In this document: in pieces, positions 24,973 to 33,721 of the stretch
Position numbering within the stretch: position 1 is the stretch's first letter
Layout of the letters: each line of letters begins with the position of its first letter
Assembly (NCBI GenBank): GCA_024699855.1
Contig: JAMPIQ010000001.1
Coordinates: 9,424,001 to 9,488,000, forward strand
Source of the DNA: Aphelenchoides besseyi
Taxonomy: Eukaryota; Nematoda; Chromadorea; Rhabditida; Aphelenchoididae
Length of the DNA stretch: 64,000 nt
Direction: 5' to 3'
Position numbers and translations under genes: made by a program
The notes under the pieces: model-generated
What the model was told of the DNA's origin: nothing
Seen by the model: the letters and a program-made list of their open reading frames with translations, nothing else
The model's database searches: none

Positions 24973-26722
24973 TTAACGTAAAATTGGTGCAATGAACATC
25001 TCAAATATTTTTGATTGCCGGCGAATGGAACCGTCTTTGATTTTCGAGGCCGCAACTCTGAAAAAATCCAACGGTTAAGATCGATCACTTGACTTAAACT
25101 CACTTGGCTTTATGCACGAACATTTGATCCTCCTCGCCAATGCCGTTGCTTTCGATGAGATTGTTGACTTCTTCTAATTTCAATTCATGTCGACATGTCT
25201 CGTTAACCTAAACCCAAACTTCGTAAGCTTTCTTCAAATTTGAGACTCACAAATTCACAAAGTTTTCTGAAAAAGTCACATGCTCTGTCAATCGTCGTAT
25301 CGCCAGCGATTTGAAAGGCGTTATACTCTTCGGCCTGGACATCCCGGATTTTAACAAAAAAAATACCTTCTTCTTCCAAGTACATTAGAGAACGAAAGTC
25401 GGGGAAACGAAGCAGCTCCAAATGATTAAAAGGTTTACGAGTACTCGGCTTGACGAAGTTGAGAATCGAGTTACTGCGTTGAAGGGTTCCGGTCATTGAT
25501 GGATATCGCGGAAGCGTCAAGTTTGGACCGTGCGATAAACTGAGCGAGAGTGTCGAGTTGCGACGTTCCGGAGTGCCGTACTGTGGTTCAGCGCAATAAT
25601 CACGATTCTTTGCAACCTAAACACAAGTTCAATGATGGAATACAAACAAGCTTCTGACCGTCACACAATCGTTGAACAAAAAAAATGTGACATCGCAGCC
25701 TTTATGTCGAGTGAACATTCCGTTGGCCTTCAGAATGTGGAAATCAGCTTTTTCTTGAAAGAGTCGTCGTTGAGAAACAAGAACCGGCTAAAACTGGAAA
25801 GTGCATACATTCAACCTAGTAATAAAACTCACGGGAAAACGTTCAATCTGATTGATCCAATGCATCGTTTTGTCGTATTGTTCGCTTTCGGTTCGTTTTT
25901 CATTGGACATGCTAAGAACATACTGAATTGTTTCGTGAGCTGCGCGAAGCCACGGTATGTCGGGATTGTTGTGCGATTTCTTCTCAGTTGCTTTTATAAG
26001 TTCGGAATGAAGAAGCATAACCGATGGTAAGCGTTGGACCGGGCGAATCAGCAAATCCGAGAGTTTGTAACGTTTACCATCGCCATTCATTTCACATCTC
26101 TTAACCAAAAGACATTAAAATAATGATCTCCAAGTCCACTTACTTGAATAAACTCATTGAATAACGGATAAACTTTTTTCAGCTCGTCAACGGTCTCTTT
26201 GATTTGCTCATAGTTGTTGATGTAGGGCACGTAATTATCCAGCAGATCCTGTTTTCGTGTTGCGTAGATCTGCCCAACCAGCGTCTTGTGCGTCCATTGC
26301 TTGTCTAGTTGTTGTAGAGAGGAAAGAATGTAGGAATGAATTCGAAATAACGGCTCAAAACGTCCGAATATTTTTCTTTGTACACGGGACTCAATATCCG
26401 CCAACCTTGCGTCTTCTAAAGGAATTTGAAAGTTCTAAACAAAACACTTTGAAATGCTCAAAATTGTTGTCTTTACGTTGATAATCGTTTTTAGGACCTC
26501 CACGTAGTTTTCTTCCGTTTCAAGAAGCTCCCTGAACAGTCGATATCGTTTGTTTGATCGAGCCGCCGGATTCTCATTTTCACGATCCAAAATGTTTCCA
26601 CTTCCACCCGTTGAATCCAAAGCGTTCTCTCCGGACTCCTCAAAAACTGAAATCGAAAATAAAAACCTCCGAAGAAACCACTGACCGGTGTTCATGGACC
26701 GTCTGGCTCGACTCATAACCAT
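24973..26722 (-). CDS. ECT2-like Rho guanine nucleotide exchange factor without BRCT repeats
   Basis: Activates Rho GTPases; ECT2 triggers cytokinesis. Eight exons: 26686-26722, 26477-26646, 26144-26434, 25833-26099, 25659-25787, 25251-25616, 25104-25207 and 24973-25057, 1449 nt, 482 aa. The DH domain begins at RYRLFRELLETEENYVEVLK and includes LLIRPVQRLPSVMLLHSEL, the ECT2 signature helix. The PH domain includes DVTFFLFNDCVTVAKNRD. ECT2 orthologues carry tandem BRCT domains at the N-terminus; here the frame starts at MVMSRARRSMNT only about 50 residues before the DH domain. An acceptor-like CGTATTTCAG lies about 47 bases upstream of the ATG, consistent with trans-splicing at this point. A retrotransposon lies 487 bases upstream. 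It could be a truncated ECT2 or a short paralogue. Confidence 0.88.
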
Positions 26723-27208
26723 CGAACTGATTCGAAAGCGCACTAACGGGCAGGAAACTCGACGATATCACTGAAATACGAAGTTAAATTCATAGATTGA
26801 CGCGTAGACAATCCGACATCTCAAAAGCCAAAAAAAGACGCAGCGGACATTCAAACGATTTTGGCGCGGTTCGCAACGAGAAATCGGACGCCAAAAATCA
26901 ACAAACGAGCGGCGCTCGATATGAACAGCAGTTGCGCATTGCCACAGACTGGGCGTCAAAGTTCCGTTTTGTAGCTCCGATCGATACGTCTAACGATACC
27001 AAAGGGCTTTTAGGCTATTCGCGAGCTTACATAAAAACTTGAAACAAAAGTCAAATCTATGGCGATACTAAACAGAAAATTCTGCTCGTTTTGTACAAGC
27101 AAGTTGCAGGAAAAACCCTGAGATATTCATTTCTGATCTGATTCGTGATCACGTCTTTTGGCGGACAGAAAATTTATTGAAAAGCTAAGTTCATAAACAG
27201 ACCGTTAG
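26723..27208. other. Spacer between RhoGEF start and retrotransposon
   Basis: Nearly 500 bases with no convincing gene. A plus-strand open frame at 26797-27042 is Lys/Arg/Gln-rich with no domain. The stretch ends with GTTAG, the left copy of the element's target duplication. Confidence 0.4.
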
Positions 27209-27500
27209 TGTCAGGACTACGGTCGTGATCCTTGATTCGGGCCATTGATCGATCGTTAAGTTGATGGGAAAATCCAAATTGGATGTAAGGCAAACATTCG
27301 ATTTGGGTTTTTTATGGTCGTTTTGTTTGCGCCTCATCATTTAAGGTGTTTATGAGACGATCACCCATCGAGTTTACGATCGATCAATTGCCCGAAACAG
27401 CGGCTCCTCCCAGATTGTCATCCCACCAATCACTATATAAATCCACTACCATTCACCAATAAATCAGTCTTCACAAAACATTTGAAAATTTGTCGTGACA
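27209..27500 (+). repeat. Left LTR of the Bel/Pao element
   Basis: Begins TGTCAGGACTACGG and ends TGTCGTGACA. A TATATAAA-like box near 27434 and an AATAAA near 27462 give the usual U3-R-U5 signals. It matches the right LTR along its full length. Confidence 0.95.
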
Positions 27501-27507
27501 AATTTCT

Positions 27508-27525
27508 TGGTCGTCCCACTGAGAA
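27508..27525 (+). other. Candidate tRNA primer-binding site
   Basis: TGGTCGTCCCACTGAGAA starts seven bases after the left LTR. TGG pairs with the CCA end of a tRNA, as primer-binding sites do. Which tRNA matches cannot be decided without a search. Confidence 0.55.
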
Positions 27526-27657
27526 CCTCCGAACGCCGCATCAACCTATGCAAAAAGCTGATCGTCCCGAGATCAAGCCGCCAACACCAACTCGATCATC
27601 TTCCGCTTCGTCCTCATCGACTATTCGGCCGCTTCGCCAACCAATCCCAAAGATAAA

Positions 27658-27909
27658 GTGGCAACTAAGAGACCGAACGACGAGAAGAAGGACGTGATCG
27701 ATCCCAAGAAGTTCAAATTAACTTCTATCAAACCCTACCGAGCATCGACTAAACCATCTCCGATTGCTCTCCTCGAACAACTGAAAAGCCAACTCCTTTC
27801 CAACGAACAGGGAAGTCAGCGCGTGGAACAGCTCGAATATCGACTGAAGAGATTCGAAAAGTTGCGCAAAGATTTGGGAAAATTGTTCGACGAGCTCAAC
27901 AAAATCTAG
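27658..27909 (+). CDS. Retrotransposon gag, N-terminal open frame
   Basis: 83 aa, Lys-rich start followed by a heptad-like helix (RVEQLEYRLKRFEKLRKDLG), likely a coiled coil for Gag assembly. It stops at a TAG eight bases before the next gag open frame, which is in another frame. This could be a second disabling change or a separate small protein. Confidence 0.6.
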   Translation: MATKRPNDEKKDVIDPKKFKLTSIKPYRASTKPSPIALLEQLKSQLLSNEQGSQRVEQLEYRLKRFEKLRKDLGKLFDELNKI

Positions 27910-27917
27910 CAGGCGCA

Positions 27918-28892
27918 ATGAACGAGAGTGATATGAACCGCATTCTCCGAAGATCAGGAATCGAACGCCAACGTCTGGTGACCCTCACAAACCAATTCAA
28001 TGCACATTTGCCGACTTACCAAACCCAAAATCCGGCGAACCTTCCAGTCAACGAATTGTACGACGCGTTCGAAAACCTAATCATGCTTTTCGACCGCCTC
28101 CGAACAACCGTTCAACATTTCCATGCGCTGGATAAAGAATGGACCGCGATGTTCGCTACGATGACCCCTGAAGATAAGGCAAAAGCTACCGCCGCCAGAC
28201 AACAGCATATCACAAATCAAGGAAATTTTGAGGAAGCGCTAGCAGCCGCACAAACTGCGGTGGACACGATTCTCCAAGTTCTGCCAGCATTCAAGAGAGC
28301 GGCCGCCAATAAATTGGGTCTTATCGAAGACAAGTTGTTGGATCCAGCAGATAACACGTTGTACGAATTTGACAACGCAACCACCTTCCCTGAAATGAAG
28401 CGGTTTCCGCCGTCAAGTGGCACCGCTCAAGAACCCAGTTTCGAAGGAGACTTGGCATCCGAACACACGGCACAAAACGATCCGAACCAAGATCCTTTTC
28501 CAACTGAATTTACCGCCGTAGAAACCGAACATCCGCCGCCGCCCCCGAGCCACTACGTTTCAAATCCGCTACCGCCGAACCAATACATGCCGTTCGGCGC
28601 CGATTTGATCCACGACTATCTTCCCTCGAGCCAAATACCTCCAAACTCGAGTCACTATGCTCAACCGACTTATGTGCCACCAAACAGTCAGTACGTGCCC
28701 TCCAACCTGATACCACCGCAAAGCCAATATCTTCCGATGAATGACACCTCCGGTCAATTCGTTCAACCACCCCCGATGACTGTGCTCTTTGTACCGGATA
28801 GTTGGTATCTCGCACCGATCGAAATCCCAAAATTCGATGTTTCGGGTTTCCCGACCAACCTGTACCAGAAATGTCACAAACGAAGCGAATGA
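27918..28892 (+). CDS. Retrotransposon gag-like open frame, truncated
   Basis: 324 aa. A helical first half is followed by a Pro/Tyr/Asn-rich linker with repeated PPNSQY-type units. Near the end it reads APIEIPKFD, the start of the conserved Bel/Pao Gag segment (usually LPKxExPKFDGD), and then breaks off. The loss of everything after this motif marks the left side of the internal deletion. It overlaps the pol fragment by 91 bases in a different frame. Confidence 0.8.
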   Translation: MNESDMNRILRRSGIERQRLVTLTNQFNAHLPTYQTQNPANLPVNELYDAFENLIMLFDRLRTTVQHFHALDKEWTAMFATMTPEDKAKATAARQQHITNQGNFEEALAAAQTAVDTILQVLPAFKRAAANKLGLIEDKLLDPADNTLYEFDNATTFPEMKRFPPSSGTAQEPSFEGDLASEHTAQNDPNQDPFPTEFTAVETEHPPPPPSHYVSNPLPPNQYMPFGADLIHDYLPSSQIPPNSSHYAQPTYVPPNSQYVPSNLIPPQSQYLPMNDTSGQFVQPPPMTVLFVPDSWYLAPIEIPKFDVSGFPTNLYQKCHKRSE

Positions 28893-29644
28893 TACTTCGA
28901 ACGATTGCCAAAATCTTCGACCCACTTGGACTCTACTGCCCGATGTTAACTGAAGCTCGACTGTTTATGCAATATTTATGGTCACTTAAACTTGACTGGG
29001 ATACGGAAATCCCGAACGATGCGCTCATCAAATGGCGGCAAGTTTGGAATAATCTGGTCCAAACCGAACCGAACTGGATTCCAAGAAAAATTTTTATTGA
29101 GGAGACATTGGACTATCATCTGCACATTTTCTGCGACGCGTCAAAAGAAGGTTACAGTGCAGTGGCGTATCTACGGTCGAACAAACCGACAACCGAAAGC
29201 GTCGCTTTCCTCATCGGAAAGGCGCGAGTCGCTCCACTCAAAGGCGCCACAATCCCACGCTTGGAATTGCTCGCCATTGTAATGGCCTCCACAATGACAA
29301 AAACAATCAAATCGGAACTCCCCAACCGGCTAACTCGCTCAATTAACATCTGGAGTGATTCGTGTATCGCTTTGTCTTGGATACACACAAATCGATTACT
29401 CCCGTGTTTTATTCGCAATCGGGCAACACAAATTTGGCGCAATGTTCCGCAGGCCAAATTCCGTTACGTCCCGACGGGAAGCAACCCTGCTGATGTCGTC
29501 ACTCCACCAATCAGTTTTCCCGACTTCCAAAGGAGTTATTGGACAACTGGCCCCCCGTGGTTGAAACTCGACGATACGCAATGGCCGACGCAACCTACGT
29601 CATGGGAACAACCACAACAAACAGAACTCGAGGAATTGTCGTGA
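28802..29644 (+). CDS. Bel/Pao pol fragment (RNase H region)
   Basis: 280 aa. KRMILRTIAKIFDPLGLYCP is the conserved Pao block downstream of reverse transcriptase. It is followed by LHIFCDASKEGYSAVAYLR, KARVAPLKGATIPRLELLA, IWSDSCIALSWI and RYVPTGSNPADV, which together are typical of the Bel/Pao RNase H domain with its catalytic acidic residues. The usual ISRG after NPAD is replaced. The catalytic YxDD reverse transcriptase motif and the integrase are absent from the element. Confidence 0.9.
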   Translation: MVSRTDRNPKIRCFGFPDQPVPEMSQTKRMILRTIAKIFDPLGLYCPMLTEARLFMQYLWSLKLDWDTEIPNDALIKWRQVWNNLVQTEPNWIPRKIFIEETLDYHLHIFCDASKEGYSAVAYLRSNKPTTESVAFLIGKARVAPLKGATIPRLELLAIVMASTMTKTIKSELPNRLTRSINIWSDSCIALSWIHTNRLLPCFIRNRATQIWRNVPQAKFRYVPTGSNPADVVTPPISFPDFQRSYWTTGPPWLKLDDTQWPTQPTSWEQPQQTELEELS

Positions 29645-29768
29645 CCAACACCAAGAAATCATTCTAGCCTTGTTCCTTGTCCCTATTCTCCAATTCAGTC
29701 CAATAGATCCCTTCCGTTATCCGTTTTCAGTCGTTCCGACTTCACCCCATTTGTTTCCCGGCCGCGAG

Positions 29769-30060
29769 TGTCACGACTACGGTCGTGATCCTTGATTCGG
29801 GCCATTGATCGATCGTTAAGTTGATGGGAAAATCCAAATTGGATGTAAGGCAAACATTCGATTTGGGTTTTTTATGGTCGTTTTGTTTGCGCCTCATCAT
29901 TTAAGGTGTTTATGAGACGATCACCCATCGAGTTTACGATCGATCAATTGCCCGAAACAGCGGCTCCTCCCAGATTGTCATCCCACTAATCGCTATAAAA
30001 AGCCACTACCATTCACCAATAAATCAGTCTTCACAAAACATTTGAAAATTTGTCGTGACA
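29769..30060 (+). repeat. Right LTR of the Bel/Pao element
   Basis: 292 bases matching the left LTR except for five positions by hand count: one near the 5' end and four around the TATA-like box. It ends with TGTCGTGACA followed by the right GTTAG duplication. Confidence 0.95.
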
Positions 30061-30065
30061 GTTAG

Positions 30066-31236
30066 GGTTATGAATAAGCTCATTTCTATCGTTGTTTTAC
30101 GAATCAACCGGTGCGGTTGTTTCATCGAAAATGCAACTAGACGCTCGATACTACCAACACCAACCAGACGGCTATCCACCATTCAGACCTATCAACCGGT
30201 TCAACATCCAACTACACCGACTCTCCAACAATATCCAGTTATCCAGCAATATCCGGTTGTTCAACTGTATCCAAATGTTCAACCAGTTCAATATCCGCTT
30301 GTTTCACCTTACAGTTCTGTTTAACAATACCCGACGATTCAAACGTTTCATAACGTTAAACGCTATCCATTGTCGACTGTTCAACAATCATTATCCAACT
30401 GCTTACGCATATAATGTGATGTCCAACAATCCTGCTCCACATCTAATCGAAAGAACAATGAAGAGAAATTTTGTTTCATGAGCCTTGAAGTTAGTTCATT
30501 TTTTGATGTTCATTGCTACGCAAATGCTTTCAAATCGGTCTTGTTGTAATCGCTTACTTATCGATCACGTATTCATTTCTTCTCATTTACAACGTTGCTT
30601 TGCTGCAAAAGTAAGTTGAATCAACTTGATCATTTTTGACTTATATTTCAGTGTGGAGATACGCCTTGGTGTGTAATAACAATCTACCAATTTGTTTGTA
30701 TTGTCGTAGACATCATTTTCTTAGGTGTTTCGGTTTTGTTGTTTATTGACGCAAGTTTGGGAATACCATCGATTCGATAGGTTTTCATTGGCTATAGAGT
30801 AAGATAACATGTCTTTGAGAATCTCTTCTTACAACTTCGCAGATTGTTGAATTGCTCGTTTTAAACGGAAACATTGTTTTTTGTATCGTTTACATCTTCA
30901 TTCAGAAGTCAGACTTCTCCATCTGGTTACTTTTCAACATCGCACTTTACGTAGCATTTGTTTTATAGTTGATCGTTTTGATTATAATGATTTGGCGTAT
31001 TCGGAATTTGGATATCACAAGGCAAGAAGCAAAACAGAATGTGAACAACCAACTGGGAAGGTTCAGAAAGTTTATGCTTGTGTGTATCGAAGCTTCGGCC
31101 AATGTATGCTTGTGACTGGCCAGGTCTGCGTATTCATTGTTTTTATGATTATCGTTACCACCATTGTCATCACGACTGTTGGTTATGACAAACAAACCCC
31201 AATATCTCTTTCTAGCTGTTGCTTGGAAGGCTTTTA
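30066..31236 (+). pseudogene. Broken gene for a multipass membrane protein
   Basis: Protein-like pieces lie in order but in changing frames. First comes a Tyr/Gln/Pro-rich part (LQQYPVIQQYPVVQLYPNV) with an in-frame TAA. Then follow hydrophobic spans IGLVVIAYLSITYSFLLIYN, VCIVVDIIFLGVSVLLFI, WLLFNIALYVAFVL and LIVLIIMIWRI, the last two separated by an in-frame TAG. At least two frameshifts and three stops interrupt any spliced reading. This fits a four-helix membrane protein with a Pro/Tyr-rich tail that has decayed. The retrotransposon lies directly upstream and may have cut it off from its promoter. Poor local sequence quality is the alternative. Confidence 0.55.
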
Positions 31237-31420
31237 AACCACTCGTTAAATACTTCGCAGTAAGCCTTCACGAAATTGCTCTCCAAATTCACTTTGTATC
31301 TTGAGAAGAAAACACTTCGATTGTCATCGAGAGTCGAAGCTTGTTGACAGATCGCTAAGTCCGCACTTTCACTTTTACTCATCGACTAACTGTTATTCTA
31401 TGATTTTTTTTCAGCTTAAA

Positions 31421-33310
31421 ATGACTGATACCCTGCTGCCAACTACCGACCCAGTGGTTCAGGAGCAATCCAAGCCGACGAAAACCGATGAATCTGCCAT
31501 CAACAACGAACTCAATGACGCGAAGGACGAGCGAGCTTCTGATGCTACAAACGATGTTTACGTGAACACAAAGCCGGAAGAGAATGTGGAAGGAAAATTG
31601 GACGAATCGGATCGTCACTTTGTTCGAATCCGTGGACTTCCGTATTCTGCGACTCCCGACGACATTAAAAAGTTTTTCGGTGATCATAATTTTCGAAACT
31701 GTTATTGATTTCGTTTTTCAGATAAAATCAATGTTACCGATGTCTATGTTATGCACAATTCTGAAGGCAAACCCAATGGCGAAGCGTATGTTCAATTGGC
31801 TTCGGCCGAAGATCTCGAAAAGGCTCTGGACAAACATCAGAATAGCATTGGAAAACGATATATCGAGGGTGGGAAAAAGATTTTTGTGTGTTCGTATTTG
31901 ATTTTTTAGTCTTTTCGTTGGGCGAAGTCGAGATCAATCAGGCAATTCGACGAATGCAAATGCGAAGTCAAATGTCGGAGCAGGGAACAGTGAGAGTACG
32001 CGGATTGCCGTTTTCGTGTCGAAAAGACGATTTGATTGGCTTCTTCAAAGGTACGTTTTCAATGAGTATTTTAGCGGCAAATAAAATTGACGAGCCGTTT
32101 GGGCCAATCGATTAGACGGGTGTTTAAAGTAATGATGAGTTATTGTCTTGTGTTTGGGTGTTTAATTACGAATGATCAGTGGTTTTTATACTCAGGTCTT
32201 GACGTGGGGGAAGTCGTATTTGGAAAGGAAAGTGAATGGGGACGACCGACGGGCGAGGCATACGTGCGTTTTAATTCCAAGGCCGATGCGGATCAGGCTT
32301 TACAGTTAAACAATCAATATCTTGGCACAAGGTTGGGGGTTTGGATTTTTTTCTTTTGGTTTTCTATTTCATTGACTATCTTCAATTGGTTCAACTGTTA
32401 CTTTTAGATATCTTGAGATATTTCATGTCGACGGTGATGCCTACGAAGTTTTCAAACAACGAATGACCGCTCCAAGTGGACCAAGACCTCGACCTCTCGC
32501 TGAAGTTGCTGACGATCCGTGGTCTTATTATCCGCGCCGAAATGCTCCTCCGCATTCGTATCATGGTGGACATCTCGCTTCGAATGCCCACGGTGGTTAT
32601 GGACAATCTTACAAGTAAGTTTGTGGCATTGATTGCTTATACTTCAAATTCTTTTTCAGTTATGATCCTTACGCTTATGATCAACCACCGATACCACCTC
32701 CGTCACAACATGCTCCTCCGTACGTCCATTCGATGCCGCCATACGGCCAACATCCACACGTTGTGCCGCCAACTCGACATCCCGCTTACAACTATCCACC
32801 ACAACGTGATCACGGTTGGGGAGCTCCGGCACAACGCTCATACGATTACGGCGACTCTTATGGCCGTGGAAATTATGCACCGAATGGGAATTACGTTGCC
32901 GGCGAACTGATTACACCACTGAAGGTTCATATGCGTGGATTGCCGTATCGTGTAACTGCTCAACAAATCGAAGGTTTCTTCGCTCCTTTGTCGATTGTTG
33001 AAATCAAAGTCGGAGTGTTCAAAGACGGTCGAGCTTCAGGCGATGGAATCATCGAATTTCAAAATCCACACGATGCAACTGAAGCCTTGAAACGTGATCG
33101 TAATTGCATCAAAAATCGGTGAGTTTCAATCGTTTGACTTTCCATTACATTTCATTTAGATACATCGAATTGTTTCCGTACGATCAAATGAAATTGCCTC
33201 CAGCCACCTCGTACAAGACCATATCCAGCGCTTTTCGTCCTGCTCCTCCAGTTGGGCCACCACCATCGATGATTCCTCAACAACCGCCCCTTTACATGCC
33301 TCACTATTAA
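31421..33310 (+). CDS. hnRNP F/H family RNA-binding protein
   Basis: Splicing regulator that binds G-tracts through quasi-RRMs. Seven exons: 31421-31679, 31722-31868, 31910-32050, 32196-32331, 32408-32614, 32660-33118 and 33160-33310; 1500 nt, 499 aa. Three quasi-RRMs are visible by their RNP-like starts: VRIRGLPYSAT, VRVRGLPFSCRKDD and VHMRGLPYRVT. Each contains the expected later strand, such as GEAYVQLAS and GEAYVRFNS. Between the second and third lies a Tyr/Pro/His-rich low-complexity segment, and the C-terminus is Pro-rich. An acidic 60-residue N-terminal extension precedes the first domain. A strong acceptor TTTTTTTTCAG ends seven bases before the ATG, suggesting a spliced-leader site. 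C. elegans sym-2 is the likely relative. Confidence 0.93.
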
Positions 33311-33721
33311 TGTCCAAAAAATTTGTTTGATCTCATCAATAACCAATTTTTATTTTCGACATTCAACTGTTTTCTAGGCCTTTGTTCTAGTTGTTTATCT
33401 ATTTTCTACAAATGAATTGTACCGTTGCAGTTATGGCTTCTAATAAACTTATCACAACTAAAAGTCAATTGACCTTAAGAATTAGAAGACGAAATCATAT
33501 CAGAGTGTTTATGTGAACATAGAAAGTGAATGAACAAACAACTCGAACTGTGAATCAGAGTGGTGGCTGCGAGTAGTCGACAACGAGCTGCGCCCTTCTG
33601 AGTTTCCGCCTTCTATTGATTTTCTGAGCGTTAGTTTGCTCCATTGGCGTTGGTTTTCTCCTCCTCAAACGATAGTCTTGTTTGCCTGAATCTTCGAAGA
33701 ATTTTCGTTTCGTGTTCTGCG

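Larger units (their letters stand above)
27209..30060 (+). mobile_element. Bel/Pao LTR retrotransposon, internally deleted
   Basis: A 2852-base element flanked by GTTAG on both sides (27204-27208 and 30061-30065), a 5-base target site duplication. Two 292-base LTRs start with TG and end with CA. Inside are a gag-like region and one pol fragment matching the Bel/Pao RNase H region. Protease, the reverse transcriptase core and integrase are missing, since the gag frame runs almost directly into the C-terminal part of pol. By hand I count five mismatches between LTRs, about 98% identity, so the insertion is fairly young. It cannot move by itself and would depend on a complete relative. Confidence 0.93.

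Noticed and set aside
28510..28925. Minus-strand open frames inside the retrotransposon
   Set aside because: They mirror the Gag and RNase H coding frames on the plus strand and carry no motifs of their own.
30061..31236. Reassigned stop codons explaining the interrupted membrane gene
   Set aside because: TAA, TAG and TGA all end well-supported genes in this window, and the region also has frameshifts, so decay is simpler.
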